Shown: one piece after another, positions 46,373 to 57,700 of the stretch | Position numbering within the stretch: position 1 is the stretch's first letter | Layout: each line of letters begins with the position of its first letter | Origin: Hexactinellida sp. DTS-2022 | Taxonomy: Eukaryota > Porifera > Hexactinellida | Reading direction: 5' to 3' | Length of the DNA stretch: 64,000 bases | NCBI GenBank assembly: GCA_028753945.1 | Contig: JAPNXP010000010.1 | Span: 685,042 to 749,041, forward strand | Program-made: the position numbers and the translations under genes | Notes under the pieces: generated by a model | The model's database searches: none | Told to the model about the DNA's origin: nothing | What the model saw: the letters and a program-made list of their open reading frames with translations, nothing else

Positions 46373-46834
46373 TCAAGAGTTAATTAATGAGCAGAAGCGT
46401 GGCCATAGTATGCACAGCAGTTTTCCAGTAACCAAGCTCTGAGAGACAGGCCCGTACAGATTGCTATCCACACTCCTGTCTGCATTGTCTCCCTCCACCC
46501 ACAAGTGCCCTCGTGGTATCGTGACGTAGCGAGTCTTATAGGAGCGTGTTCTCACAAACTCCCCTTCCACGCCTTTAACTCTCTTCACGAGGGTCTCTTT
46601 GGGGTCTCTTGGACTCCTCAGTGTCACCAGATCTCCCTTTTTGAGAGAACTAATTCCGGACTTCCTGACTAGCACCAAGTCGGAGAATCTCCTCTCTAGC
46701 GGGTTGAGTGTGGGACACATGGATTCCCCGGAAACAGTAGCCACTGTGATAAGACTGTCGCACACTGTAAGCGTTACGAAGAACGAGGCTAACGAAGCGT
46801 GGAACGGACGCACCAATCGACTCAATCTACTCAT
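46373..46834 (-). CDS. IMMP2L: Mitochondrial inner membrane protease subunit 2
   Basis: 153 residues. This signal peptidase-like Ser/Lys protease acts in the intermembrane space and removes sorting peptides from proteins such as cytochrome c1 and GPD2, working with IMMP1L. An N-terminal membrane helix (about 12-34) is followed by the nucleophile Ser38 in SGESMCPTLNP and general base Lys84 in ETLVKRVKGVEG. RGHLWVEGDNADRSVDSN and YGPVSQSLVTGKL are family blocks, and the NPLERRFSD segment favours subunit 2. The single exon starts at the first ATG. It is 272 bp upstream of the AKR start on the same strand; no shared function is implied. Confidence 0.92.
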   Translation of the reverse strand: MSRLSRLVRPFHASLASFFVTLTVCDSLITVATVSGESMCPTLNPLERRFSDLVLVRKSGISSLKKGDLVTLRSPRDPKETLVKRVKGVEGEFVRTRSYKTRYVTIPRGHLWVEGDNADRSVDSNLYGPVSQSLVTGKLLCILWPRFCSLINS

Positions 46835-46854
46835 CTAATAATCAAATCAATGTA

Positions 46855-46985
46855 CATTGAACTCCCGTTATAACGAAGTCGGATATAACGAAATGGAGAT
46901 TTTCCCCCAGAGCACTAAATGCATTAATTATTAACCGCTTATAACGAATATCCAGATTTAACGAAGGAATTTACAGGTATATAAT
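46855..46985. repeat. MITE family E, right end lost
   Basis: TA-flanked CATTGAACTCCCGTTATAAC with ATGGAGATTTTCCCCCAGAG matches 26499-26671 in the opposite orientation. The far terminal repeat is not recognisable. It starts 20 bp upstream of the IMMP2L start codon. Confidence 0.7.
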
Positions 46986-47195
46986 CATACTCCAGTTATC
47001 AACTAATGTGTCTTAATTTTATCAAACAAACGGCATTTTGATTGACCTGGCGCTTATTCGAAGCAATAAGGTAATTTCGTTATATTTGACTTTGTTTTAA
47101 AAGTTATAACAGGAGGTAATTACGTTATATAAAACTGGCTATAATAAAATATTTCTCTACTCCCAAAGATGTTCTAATTACCGCATCAATTGATT

Positions 47196-47236
47196 CCATG
47201 TCAAAAAGGATGTTTATAACATCCTTTTTGACATGG
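47196..47236. repeat. 19-bp perfect hairpin
   Basis: CCATGTCAAAAAGGATGTT, TAT loop, AACATCCTTTTTGACATGG. It lies between the convergent end of the NHL gene and the IMMP2L promoter side. Confidence 0.9.
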
Positions 47237-47328
47237 ATTTAGCATAAAACTCAAATTGCTAATATAATTATAGCTATATACACCAACATGATTTATACAA
47301 AAATTCTAAATAAAAGCAACTAATAACA

Positions 47329-48171
47329 TCAGAAGATTTGAAACATACCAGTACACTTATCAACACAAACAGATATTATATTTCCTGTTTTGGTGATAGC
47401 AATTCCATTGGGAGAACAAACACCACCTGGATCACTTCCTTTCGTAGCGATTGTATGAATCTTATCTCCTTCCGGATTATACACTTCTATTGAACTAGAT
47501 TGATAGTTGCTGAGTAATATATTGAGACTACAGTCTAGATCGAAATAATAGGGGCTTTGCACGGGCTCAAATTTAATCAAACTATTTTGCAGGGTATAAG
47601 GATAAATGGAGTCGTATATTTTAATCAAAAATTCACCCAAGTGCATCACAAACAATTTTTGAGAATGATACTTTACATCTCGCGGAAGTACCAAAGGAAA
47701 TTTCTCTGAACTTTTAATAGCTCTTATATAAAAATCTCCAAAAATTTGCACTCGCGAATTGTCTCGATCACAGATAAATAATTTGTTCAACCGTTCGTCA
47801 CAGGCAATGCCTTGAGGGTACTTGAATTCACCGAATTTATTCCCAATATTTCCAAACGTAGTAATATAGTCACCTGCCAAATTGTATATTGAGACTGAAT
47901 TGTTGTAGAAATTACTCATGTAGATAAATCCATTTGAAATACAGAGATAGAAGTTACGAGAAATCACAGTTTTGAATTTGTACAGAAATTCTCCTGATTC
48001 ATTAAATAAGAGAATATATGGAATATCTCGGAGACTCACATAAATAATGTTAGATCTATGATCAACTGCTAATCCCCGAGGCCAGTCTAATTCTCCATTA
48101 GCTTTGCCTTTCTTTCCAACACATACCTTTACTTTTCCAGTTTTAATCGAATAATCAATATTATTTTCCAT
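47329..48171 (-). CDS. NHL-repeat protein, 280 residues
   Basis: Intact frame from MENNIDYSIK to TGMFQIF. At least four NHL-type blades are visible: LDWPRGLAVDHRSNIIYVSL, ISNGFIYMSNFYNNSVSIYN, FKYPQGIACDERLNKLFICD with RVQIFG, and VCSPNGIAITKTGNIISVCV. Each ends in a hydrophobic strand, as in six-bladed propellers. It has no coiled coil, RING or B-box, unlike TRIM-NHL proteins. It may be a propeller-only paralogue of the gene at 37837 and the pseudogene at 39300, showing a local cluster of the family. Role unknown. Confidence 0.8.
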   Translation of the reverse strand: MENNIDYSIKTGKVKVCVGKKGKANGELDWPRGLAVDHRSNIIYVSLRDIPYILLFNESGEFLYKFKTVISRNFYLCISNGFIYMSNFYNNSVSIYNLAGDYITTFGNIGNKFGEFKYPQGIACDERLNKLFICDRDNSRVQIFGDFYIRAIKSSEKFPLVLPRDVKYHSQKLFVMHLGEFLIKIYDSIYPYTLQNSLIKFEPVQSPYYFDLDCSLNILLSNYQSSSIEVYNPEGDKIHTIATKGSDPGGVCSPNGIAITKTGNIISVCVDKCTGMFQIF

Positions 48172-49192
48172 TCGTTTCTCTGTGCAACTAATATAATTGA
48201 ACTTGTTTACTAATTCATAAGATAAATAGATACGAATATACTTTTAATTAGGGCTAAACTAATATACCAAATATTCAAGTATTCGTTTCCTAATATACAG
48301 GGTTTCCCAATGTAATATAGCAAATTAGCAATTGCTCCTATAACAAGTTATTTTCAGTCCCCAGCATTTAATGTTAAAACTATGCCGCTATACTATAAAT
48401 ATAGAAACAATTTCCAAAAAGCGGGAGATTGAAAAGTTTAGCGGGAGGGCGGGAGCAGGGGAGAAAAAAGGCAAAAAATCGGGAAAGTTGGCAACCCTGC
48501 CCTAAATAGAAATACAACGGCATTATTTGATAAATTACCTTTTATTTCCACTATACTCTTCTTAATTAGTTTGCAGTTGTGCCAGATGCTAATTACCTCA
48601 ATTAGTGACTCCAACCTCTAATACTATTTGATTAATTTCTAAATTAATAAATTTTCGATTAATTTGTTATTTCAACTACTATAAGATAAATTGCTTAGTA
48701 TCGAACAATGTATTATGGATCTTTATTGTAAATTATAGTTATTTAATTTCAGGGTTACATAATGCTTTTAATTAATCGACCCAAATGGGGGGGAGGGGGG
48801 AGGGGGGGGGGGGCGGGATCTTATATCGCCCTCCAGAACCCTTGCTGGGAATTTGGTCCATCCTAAGAAACAATGTCCACTCCTTGGGGTTCAGTGTGGC
48901 ATATGGTCTCGAGAATTTTCGAAATGTCCAGAATAATCTACTAAGTATCGCACTTGTTAGGTATTGGAAATTGGGTAAATGGCACTCTATAGTATCTGGA
49001 CCCCAACGGGGCTTACAGCGCCCCCAGACCCCAAGCTAGCAGTAAGTTATAATCGAGTACTACTGAATTCGTTTATGATAAGTTATATAAGTTATATAAT
49101 ATGATATGATATGATATGATATATATATGTTATGATATGATAAATATATGTATATGATATGATATGATATGATATATATGATAGATATCCTA
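48172..49192. other. Intergenic DNA with G-rich patch and GATAT microsatellite
   Basis: No gene. A long G-rich stretch at 48786-48816 could form G-quadruplexes. GATATGATATGATATG repeats fill 49098-49173. Confidence 0.6.
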
Positions 49193-49402
49193 CCATGGCC
49201 TACTTAATATACGGCGGTGATGCCACCGAGAAGGCCAAAAGAATAGAAGGCCAGTTTATAAATTTCATTATGGGATAAACTATGCCTCCTATTGTTATTA
49301 TTTGGGTTGTATATGGGGTAATCAACCATTGCGAGACCAATGGAACCACTTTTGAGAATCTCAGATTTGTGGTTAAGCTGTTTAGGCGCCATTTAATGAT
49401 GG
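49193..49402 (+). repeat. Inverted repeat, left arm (~210 bp)
   Basis: CATGGCCTACTTAATATACG through AATCAACCATTGCGAGACCA to TTAGGCGCCATTTAATG pairs with 49769-49976. The arms are about 90 percent alike by eye. Confidence 0.85.
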
Positions 49403-49768
49403 CACAACAAATATACAAAATATACAATTTGAGTCTTAAAGAATTACGAGAAAATGAAGAGAATTTGCTAATATACTTGTATACATTTTCCGAATATATT
49501 ATGTGTATGAATACGTATAAACCAGCAATTATATACGTTTTATGGACGAAAATAGTAAGTTGTAACTCGGATACTACTTGTAATTTAGCATGTGGTTACT
49601 TAATAATTTTAAAATTTTTAGAATGTCGCCATTTTGTGATTTAGTAGCCTTTGGGTATGAAATATATCCCTATTTAGTATTCCTATTATAAAATTTTTAG
49701 AAAGTAAGAAGAAAATGAAATTTATGATATTTAAATTGTTTTTCATTTTACCATAAATTGTTACCGTC

Positions 49769-49976
49769 ACCATGAAATGGCGCCTAAACAGCTTAACCAC
49801 AAATCTGAGATTCCCAAAAGTGGTTCCATTGGACTCGCAATGGTTGATTACCCCATATACAACCCATATAATAACAATAGGAGGCATAGTTTATCCCATA
49901 ATGAAATTTATAAACTGGCCTTCTATTTTTTTGGCCTTCTTGGTGACATACACGGCCGTATATTATGTAGGCCATG
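49769..49976 (-). repeat. Inverted repeat, right arm
   Basis: The complementary copy of 49193-49402 with a 366-bp spacer. Several frames are open across the arm on both strands, which suggests it derives from coding sequence. Confidence 0.85.
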
Positions 49977-50035
49977 GGCAACGCAATTCCTATCATGGTG
50001 AGCCCAGATAATGGAAACGCGACCTGCAACGACAT
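49793..50035 (-). CDS. Hypothetical small membrane protein fragment
   Basis: From MSLQVAFPLSGLTMIGIAL the frame gives one hydrophobic helix, then GRVCHQEGQKNRRP and an aromatic-rich tail, 80 residues. Two prolines 12 apart and a Gly/Arg pair at +14/+18 after the second loosely recall NDUFA1, a complex I subunit, but the usual tail is absent. It partly lies in the inverted repeat arm, and the other arm carries a decayed copy. It could equally be chance. Treat as unknown. Confidence 0.2.
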   Translation of the reverse strand: MSLQVAFPLSGLTMIGIALPMAYIIYGRVCHQEGQKNRRPVYKFHYGINYASYCYYMGCIWGNQPLRVQWNHFWESQICG

Positions 50036-50128
50036 GTCCCCAGTGGCGAAACCGCGGCAGAACACTACACCAACACTCAACCATCTAAAGTGTATTACGG
50101 GAAAGGCAACGCAACTGACGAGTCCAAG

Positions 50129-51315
50129 CCGGTGTAACAGCCCAGATTATACCCCCGTCCTCGAATAACCCCGGGTATAATCTGTCCTAGTCCAGATTAT
50201 TCCCGGGGTTATTCTGTCCTAGGACAGATTATACCCCCGGGTATGAAGTGGGCTAGGACAGATTATACCCCCGGGTATGAAGTGGGCTAGCCCAAAATAT
50301 ACCCCCCTAGCCCAGATTATACCCCCATGGGGATATAATCTGGGCTAGGACAGAATATACTCCCTGGCCTCATTATGTCATGTGCGAAAATGTGGTGCGT
50401 GTGGTGTGATAACTTATATATGTATGCATAAATGTTGCATGCAACATTGTAACATACAAGGTGCAACAATTTTGAATGAATATCGAACACTCAACAATTC
50501 GCATGAAATATCGCAAAACAAATTTGTATGCAACATTCCAAATATACGATGCAACTTTGTTCTACTATCAAATTTTCTTCGTATATAAACAAATAAACGT
50601 ATGTCCCATCTCTATGTTAAATAATTCTTGAATATAACGAATTATTCATGAACTATTAACTTTTTGGCAAATTTGGGTATTCGCGATATGGATAGTTTAT
50701 TTGCAAAGTTTACCCGAAGAAAAGTTGAATTTGATCAAATATTTGTTCTCTTGGTAGTTTTAACAATCAATAATGGATTATTCGGAAAAAAATAGTTTAT
50801 AATCTATTCACAATTATTTGTCATTTTTTTCAATGAATTAGTACGTATTTAGTTATAAAAATTAAAACCACATAATATAAACTTGTGTTGGGTGTTTTTT
50901 GTTCAATCGTCATTCAAAATACAGTGGATGCCGGTTATAAGCACATCGTCGGGAACTGCACTTGATGTGCTTATAACCGGCATAATTTATATAGGGTATA
51001 ATAACCGGTATATGGCAAGTTGGCAACCGTTTTCCAACATAGTGTTCTTATATCCGATATGTTCTTATAACCGGCGTGCTTATATCCGACATCTACTGAC
51101 TACATATTTGATAACCTACTACTACTGTCCCGTCCCGAAAATTGGGTATCTGGATTTTCCGGGACTGTCCCGTCCCGTTCCGAAAATTAGGCATACCCAA
51201 TAAGAGAGGGATATATTCTGTCCTAGCCCACTTCATACCCAAGGTATAATCTGGCCTAGGACAGATTATACCCGGGTATATACTGATGGGGGGTTAATCT
51301 GGGCTGCTACACCGG
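50129..51315. mobile_element. 1.2-kb non-autonomous foldback element
   Basis: Ends CCGGTGTAACAGCCCAGATT and TTAATCTGGGCTGCTACACCGG are inverted. Inside the left end, repeated, inverted GACAGATTATACCCCCGGGT and GAAGTGGGCTAGGACAGATT units fill 50140-50360. Matching units sit at 51215-51290. No transposase. A family C MITE is nested at 50922-51101. Confidence 0.75.
50922..51101. repeat. MITE family C nested in the 50129 element
   Basis: TA-flanked left end CAGTGGATGCCGGTTATAAG; right end TTATATCCGACATCTACTG. This copy is longer than the others because of internal ATATAGGGTATA sequence. Confidence 0.8.
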
Positions 51316-52046
51316 GACGAAACACAAATAATATCAGTTGAGTTGTAATTAATTAATTATTTTAATTTGTATGTGTCTGGTTTATATAGCTTAGTATTGT
51401 AATTACAATAGTTATGCCATATGAGTACCTGCAATCTGGAATTCACCACCAGCTTAGGATTAGGAGAGTATTATCAGCTAGGTTATAGCGGTACTGGTAT
51501 AGTGTAGCTGTTGTATTGTGTGTGTCCTGTCTAACTTGGGTGTATTTACAGGCTGACTAATAATTCTTCCCTCTAGCCATAAATTTTGTATATGCTTTTG
51601 TAAATTGTATCATTAATAATATAATGTATTTTAGTAATACATTTCTGCTGATTTCGCATTGCAAACCTTGTTACCATATATAGTATTGTATAAGCATATA
51701 TGATATATGTAATTATGTTTAGTTTTGAGTTGGGTTTAGTATTCCACATTTATTTAATCTGATCGGATCGTATTAACAGTAAACATGTTCAGACCGTATG
51801 GAATAGTACATTACAATACTTTGAAGATACCTGGAGCAGAAAGAAATATTATCTAAAATAATTTAAGATAAATTGTAAAATGAATAGCAAATTGCATTTA
51901 TAGTACCGTCTCAGTCTATCAGAGCGCCTCAAAATATCACAGCATAATATGTAATAGAAAAAATACTAATAGAAAATAGAATAATAGATAGAATAGAATA
52001 GAAAAAAGTACTCAAAATACGTCGAAACAGACCTCTCAGTAGGAGT
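51316..52046. other. AT-rich intergenic DNA
   Basis: No gene seen. A TAGAATA-type low-complexity tract lies at about 51955-52005. Confidence 0.5.
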
Positions 52047-52060
52047 TATTAAAAACTACT

Positions 52061-52206
52061 ATTAGCATGCGAATAAGTTACTATTCGCATGCGAATAAGT
52101 TACTATTCGCATGCTAATAAGTTACTATTCGCATGCTAATAAGTTACTATTCGCATGCGAATAAGTTAGTATTTGCATGCGAATAAGCTATTATTCGCAT
52201 GCGACT
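52061..52206 (+). repeat. Left terminal array of palindromic 22-bp units
   Basis: Seven copies of GCATGCGAATAAGTTACTATTC. The full 14-bp palindrome ATTCGCATGCGAAT recurs, with single-base variants (AGCATGC, GCATGCTAAT, TTGCATGC). Confidence 0.95.
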
Positions 52207-52587
52207 AGTAATTTTTAATAAGTTCTGATAAAGTCTCTAACAGGACCTTAGTCTCCTCAAATAATAATTCATTATTAATGCGATAGACCTGTGGCTAAAT
52301 ATGTTAATTAAATTTATTCAGTTTTATAGAAGCCAATATAGGTGTAATAAATATACAAGCTTCGTCAGAGAATTGTCTTTTAGATAATTTTTGTAGTATG
52401 ATTTGTTCACATCCACTCAACTTCTGTTACATTCTACACCAATTTTATAAATTTTATAATCTAATAGGCGTGTGTGTACGTTGCAGTTTAATTAATTCAT
52501 TAATCAAAATCTACTTATTATTACGGATTCAACATAGAATTTATCTATTTCCCATTGATCTAATTATTTAACAATTGACTATTTGAG

Positions 52588-54517
52588 ATGTCAAGAATGA
52601 ATAGAAGAAATGCCCGAAATATTCTCTTGAAAGTATGTGATCAATTTCACAAAGTCACTGGTGAAACTGTGGGAATCACTTATACATGGGCAGGAAGTCT
52701 CGATATTTTCGGAACATCTAACTTCCGCAACATCATTGAAAGCAAAAAAGACGAAATTTGGAGGAGCTTAACATTCCAAGGCAAAGAAGTTCCCTGTATC
52801 AAACCACATATGGATAGAGAAATGTTTGACCAATTACAGGGAAATATCGAACAATTGAGTGTAGTGAATTTGAGAAAAGTTGTTTCATGGGCCACTCAAA
52901 AATCAACAGGTTTGTAAATTATTAATTGTAGAATATATTTTCAAATGCAGAATTATAAATTCTAACCATCCATTTTAGGTCGCGCCAGAAGTTTTTGGGG
53001 TGATCCACATTTAAGGCCCTCCTGGTGGCCAGAGAAGACTCCTTTCGAATGTATTTCGAGAAACACTAAAAATAATAAAATTACCAAAGAGGTATTAATC
53101 AACATATTAAAATGTTATAAAGAGAGCATTGGGTTGAATGATAGTAAAGATAATTTTTCAGCAAGCACTCCTTTAAAACGCATCAATGCAGATTCTAATA
53201 TTCCTCCATTTGCTAAGAGGTTTAAATTAGATGACAACATTTCTGATACTAGTTCATTATTTGGAGGATTACTAAATACTCCGGAAAAGGGTACAATTGA
53301 AACGCCCCAATTTATTCAGAAACATGAAATCTCCATTAAACATTCACCTTATACTCCTAGCCTTTGGACTTCTCAAAAAAGGAAATCAATTACTCAAACA
53401 ACGATAAATAAATGCCTAAAAGAACTGTCAAATCCAACAACTTTAGTAACCGATATTACCATACATACATACTGCGTAAGTCAATATTTAATAATAGTGC
53501 ATTAGAGATATTCCGGTTATATAGTATGTAGTTTGGTCAAATATTGTTTATTTATATGACAAGTTTATGTATTCCGAGGATGACAATTATTATCCTTACA
53601 ATATACATTAGAATACAATATAAACACGATTCACACGAATTTCGGATAAGGCGAACAAATTTTGACCGTCCCCTGATGTTCTTATTGTCGAGGTTCTACT
53701 GTACGTATGTAGCATTTCCTTTGCTAAATATCTTATTAATTGTGTATCACTCTACTTATTTTATTTAACTTATTCTCCCATAGAAAATTCTTCAGAATAG
53801 TTATCCATCAGTGAAAGGATTGCAGGATCCAATAATGTCCCAGGTATATTATATACTACTCTTAAATATATTAAGAGCTCTCATTTATACTTGTACTATT
53901 TTTAGAAATTGAAATTTAGAAATCTAAAGGAGAAAGATTTAGCCATCCAAGTCCATCATGATGGAAATATTCATTGGGTTTGTTCTAGCTACGATAATAA
54001 GCTGGAAAGGGTATTTCTGTATGATTCTTTGAATAAAAAGGAAACAACAATGGAACTCGACACTCAACTAGCTCAGATATATGGAACACCTTCAATGCAG
54101 TTGGATGTTACAGTGCCTAGAATTCAAACTCAGTCAGGAGGTTATGATTGTGGACTTTTTGCATTGTCTTCAGCCACCTGCATTGCAGCTGGAATTGACC
54201 CAATGTCTCAAACATGGGATCAAAAAAAAATGAGAGCTCATTGTATAAACTGCATAAAGAGTGGGATTGCATCTCCTTTCCCTGCCAGTACGCGCGGGTT
54301 ACGTACAGGTAAGCTTCCGCAATCCCGCCAGTATACAGTTGATCTGATCTGTGACTGTAATCTACCCGAGTTTGCATATAATATTACACCAAAAGGAAAT
54401 GCCATTACACTTGTGATACAATGCGAAAGGTGCACCATGTGGTTTCATAACCATTGTTATGGCCTTTCAGATACATCAGTAGATGGAGTCTTTCTATGCA
54501 GATCTTGTTCTAAATGA
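52588..54517 (+). CDS. Ulp1-type SUMO/ubiquitin-like protease with PHD-like finger (transposon-encoded)
   Basis: Four exons: 52588-52909, 52979-53475, 53784-53843, 53906-54517. All have GT-AG junctions in matching phase, giving 496 residues. The N-terminal 110 residues (VCDQFHKVTGETVGITYTWA) and the WGDPHLRPSWWPEKTPFE segment form a small domain I do not recognise. A Ser/Thr-rich basic linker (KRINADSN, QKRKSITQTTINK) follows. The C48 protease core has His316 (GNIHWV), Asp333 (LYDSLN), Gln367 and Cys375 (GGYDCGLFAL), a complete catalytic set. The last 60 residues are a Cys/His PHD-like finger (CDCNLPEF, CERCTMWFHNHCYGLS, FLCRSC). In such elements the protease may process or desumoylate proteins during transposition. 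That is an inference. Confidence 0.88.
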
Positions 54518-54751
54518 AGTCAATTACAATATTAATAAATACAGCATTTAGCACTTACGATGGTTTTAAGACTACTCTGAATCTAGATTATTGATAGACA
54601 TTACGTATGTATAGTCTTAGTATATACGTATATCAAATAATAACAATACATTATGCTTCATTAATTTATCTATACTGATATTAAGAAATAATCTTTACTA
54701 ATTGACATGATCTGTAACTATTATCATTCTTTTGATTATACAATGGTTAAA

Positions 54752-57700
54752 TTAACTAATAATTTTGAAATGCACTGTTTTTAGCTTATTCCAACAAGCT
54801 AAAAAATATCTTGTATTGAAAAAGACATTGTCTATTCGCATATATGCAATTTGTGTTGAGATGCGTCTTAATACAGAGAATAGTTGCTCGCAAATTTGAG
54901 AATTAGTCTTTCGAATTTCTTCTGTGTCATAAGTTTTCATAGAAAATATTGGATCGCAGCAATGGTTTCTGTTATGAAATCTGTCAACTAAAAACGTAGT
55001 CTTGCTAAATAACGCTGGATCCCTAAAAAATGTAATTCAAACTATTTCGAAAAGAGTATACATTATCATGTTATCAAACACTCAAATAATATCCTATAAA
55101 TATCTGAAAACTTATCAAAGTAATACCTCATTGAACACGTTGTGCAGAGGTTGCAAGCGTTATCATATATTATAACTTTAGGTGGATATTCAAATTTTCT
55201 CAAAAGCATATTGTAGACCATTATTGTAGACTCGCGCGAAGACATGATTTCAAAACCATAACAACGTTGATGTTGACATGTCATTACTAACAATCCAGGA
55301 GAAAATCTCTGATGCTTTGGGTAAACTTTGGTGCATCTGGACAAAGATTCATTACAACTACCCTCATATTTTGGTATCCTACAAATAAATGTACAAGTAA
55401 TCATTATACACACAAAAGGAACACTCTAAAGTCGTTGAACTTACAAAAAATTACTTTTCAATGCTGGAAAGTAGCTGAAAAAGTCCAATTGTGAAGAGGG
55501 TATTGTTTTTAATATCTCTCGAGATTTATGTTTGATGAGATTATTTATTCTTTTAAGTATTGCATACAATAGCTGAGCAACTTCAGGGTGCAACGTGATA
55601 TTCCCATTATCTATTTCTGGAGGAATTGAATGTATAATAATTTCTAGGCTATACGTTTTTTTAAATACAGATGTTAAGTCGCGAACTTTAGCAGATTTTC
55701 CTAAAGACAGCTCTGAAATAATTTCCCTTTCTTTTCCATTCAGTGCAGACACTCTTATTAGGGCTGCCAATGTTTCACATCGTGCTAATAAATTTATAAC
55801 TTTGGTAACACCATGTAAGCCTGGATCTACAATGTTCAAAGAGCCATGAACTTTAGTGGTGATATTCAAATAAGTAGCAAATTCAGGGGTTTTTAAATTA
55901 GATAACATGCTATCAAAGATAGATTTGTTAACTCCAAATTCAGCATAAATCTTAAGCATTTCACGCATTTGAGAATCACCAACAAATATACGGTCAGTCA
56001 TAGGTATTATAGGAAAGATTTGTTCGGTGTCTACTTGATTTGAAATATCTGGCAATTGTTTGGTAGTACCCATCGCAATCCCATCTAAGACAACTATTGA
56101 AGGCCGATCTTTACAAATAGGACAAGTAAAACTTAATTCATAATCTATATCCACCATTCTTAGATAGCAATTCCATGCTTGCTGGAAGATATGGTACTTG
56201 TACATCAGTTCTCTCCCCATTCTGATAAGCTTGTTATTCTTGGCCCTACATTGATTAATATATTAATTAAAGATCAAATATATTATACTAGCACATGTTT
56301 TTATTCGGATTATAAGTAAAATAAATTTGTCAATCTCCCTAAGTAACCTCATGAGCCAACACTTAATGGGAGTAAAGGGATAATTTTTTTATTATATCAC
56401 ATGCCAGTGATTCTTAACATTTTCAGTGAAATTTCCCACGTTAGACAAGCCAATCACTCTTTTTCCTACCTCAATATGATCTTCAGTCAAAACGTTATAC
56501 AACGAATATAACTCATCTAATATCTCAGTAGAGTTTTTTATTAACAAGGGGGACATAACTATACTGTCATCTAACAAGACTTCTGGACATTAAAAAATCG
56601 GTAATTCTTAGCCACTCAATTATGATTGTGCCACTTATTTACTGGCCGGGAAATGAGGGGCCTCTAATTTGTTTAGTATTGTGAGTGTTCGCGAGGAGGG
56701 TCGAAAATACAACAAGAAGAGTTTATCGAAAATATTTATTACGTATAAACTATATTTTCCCCAAAGCTCTATTTCCCACCGGTTAAGAAGACTGGTATAT
56801 ATATTTAGAGAATACTTATCCACCGATCATCGGCGTTTGTATTTAAAAATCTCGCTACTTTCTACCGATGATGTTTTTTATAAACATAAAAAAACAATTG
56901 ATAGAATGTAGCGAGCTTTTTAATGCAAACGCCGATGATCAGTGCTACCGATGATCGGTGGATAAGTATTCTCATACATTTAATACCTTAAGAAGCTATA
57001 AAGAGGATTTCTTGAAACAGTCATTAGTTCACTATACTCAAATAGGAGACCATAGTGAACCAAATATTTATTATTTATATTCATCAGGAGACTACTGTGG
57101 CCTTGATAATCAATTCTACATTGACAGCAACCGTTGCAAGTAGAACTGTATACTACAAGATTAGATTCATTAACAGTATAAAATGACACTGTAATTTAAT
57201 AATATACGCAAATAACTATACCATTGTGTAGCTTGTACTCCCGAACTTCGTTTTCTAGATAAACAATTATCCCTGTTTGTTCTAATTTCACATTTGATGC
57301 GAGGTATTCATACCCATAAGGACACCTTTGGAGAAGATCTTCGGGGTATAAATTGTTAGGAAGATATAAACCGGATAATAGTTGTTCTTTATAAATCTTT
57401 GAAAGAGATGGTGGCAGAGTAAACGGGATCGGAGTACTCGAAATAGATTTTGATTCAGTTTTCGGATTAAAGTTATTAGCTACCGGGGGAGAAATATGTT
57501 CATGGAGGCTATTTATTATTGATTTAACCTTGCAAACTTTCTCACAAGTTTCACAGTACCATTTATTCTCTTGGAAGCAGTATACATGACTTCCTGTGCC
57601 AATATTGTCAATCAATATTATATGAGCAGTGTCTACCATATAGCATGCTATAGTTTTTGTGAAATAAGCATCTATAGTTTCTAATGTTATCAGACATTTA

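Noticed and set aside
52061..52206. CRISPR array
   Set aside because: The repeats are palindromic with short, near-constant spacers, no cas genes are present, and an inverted partner array marks transposon ends.
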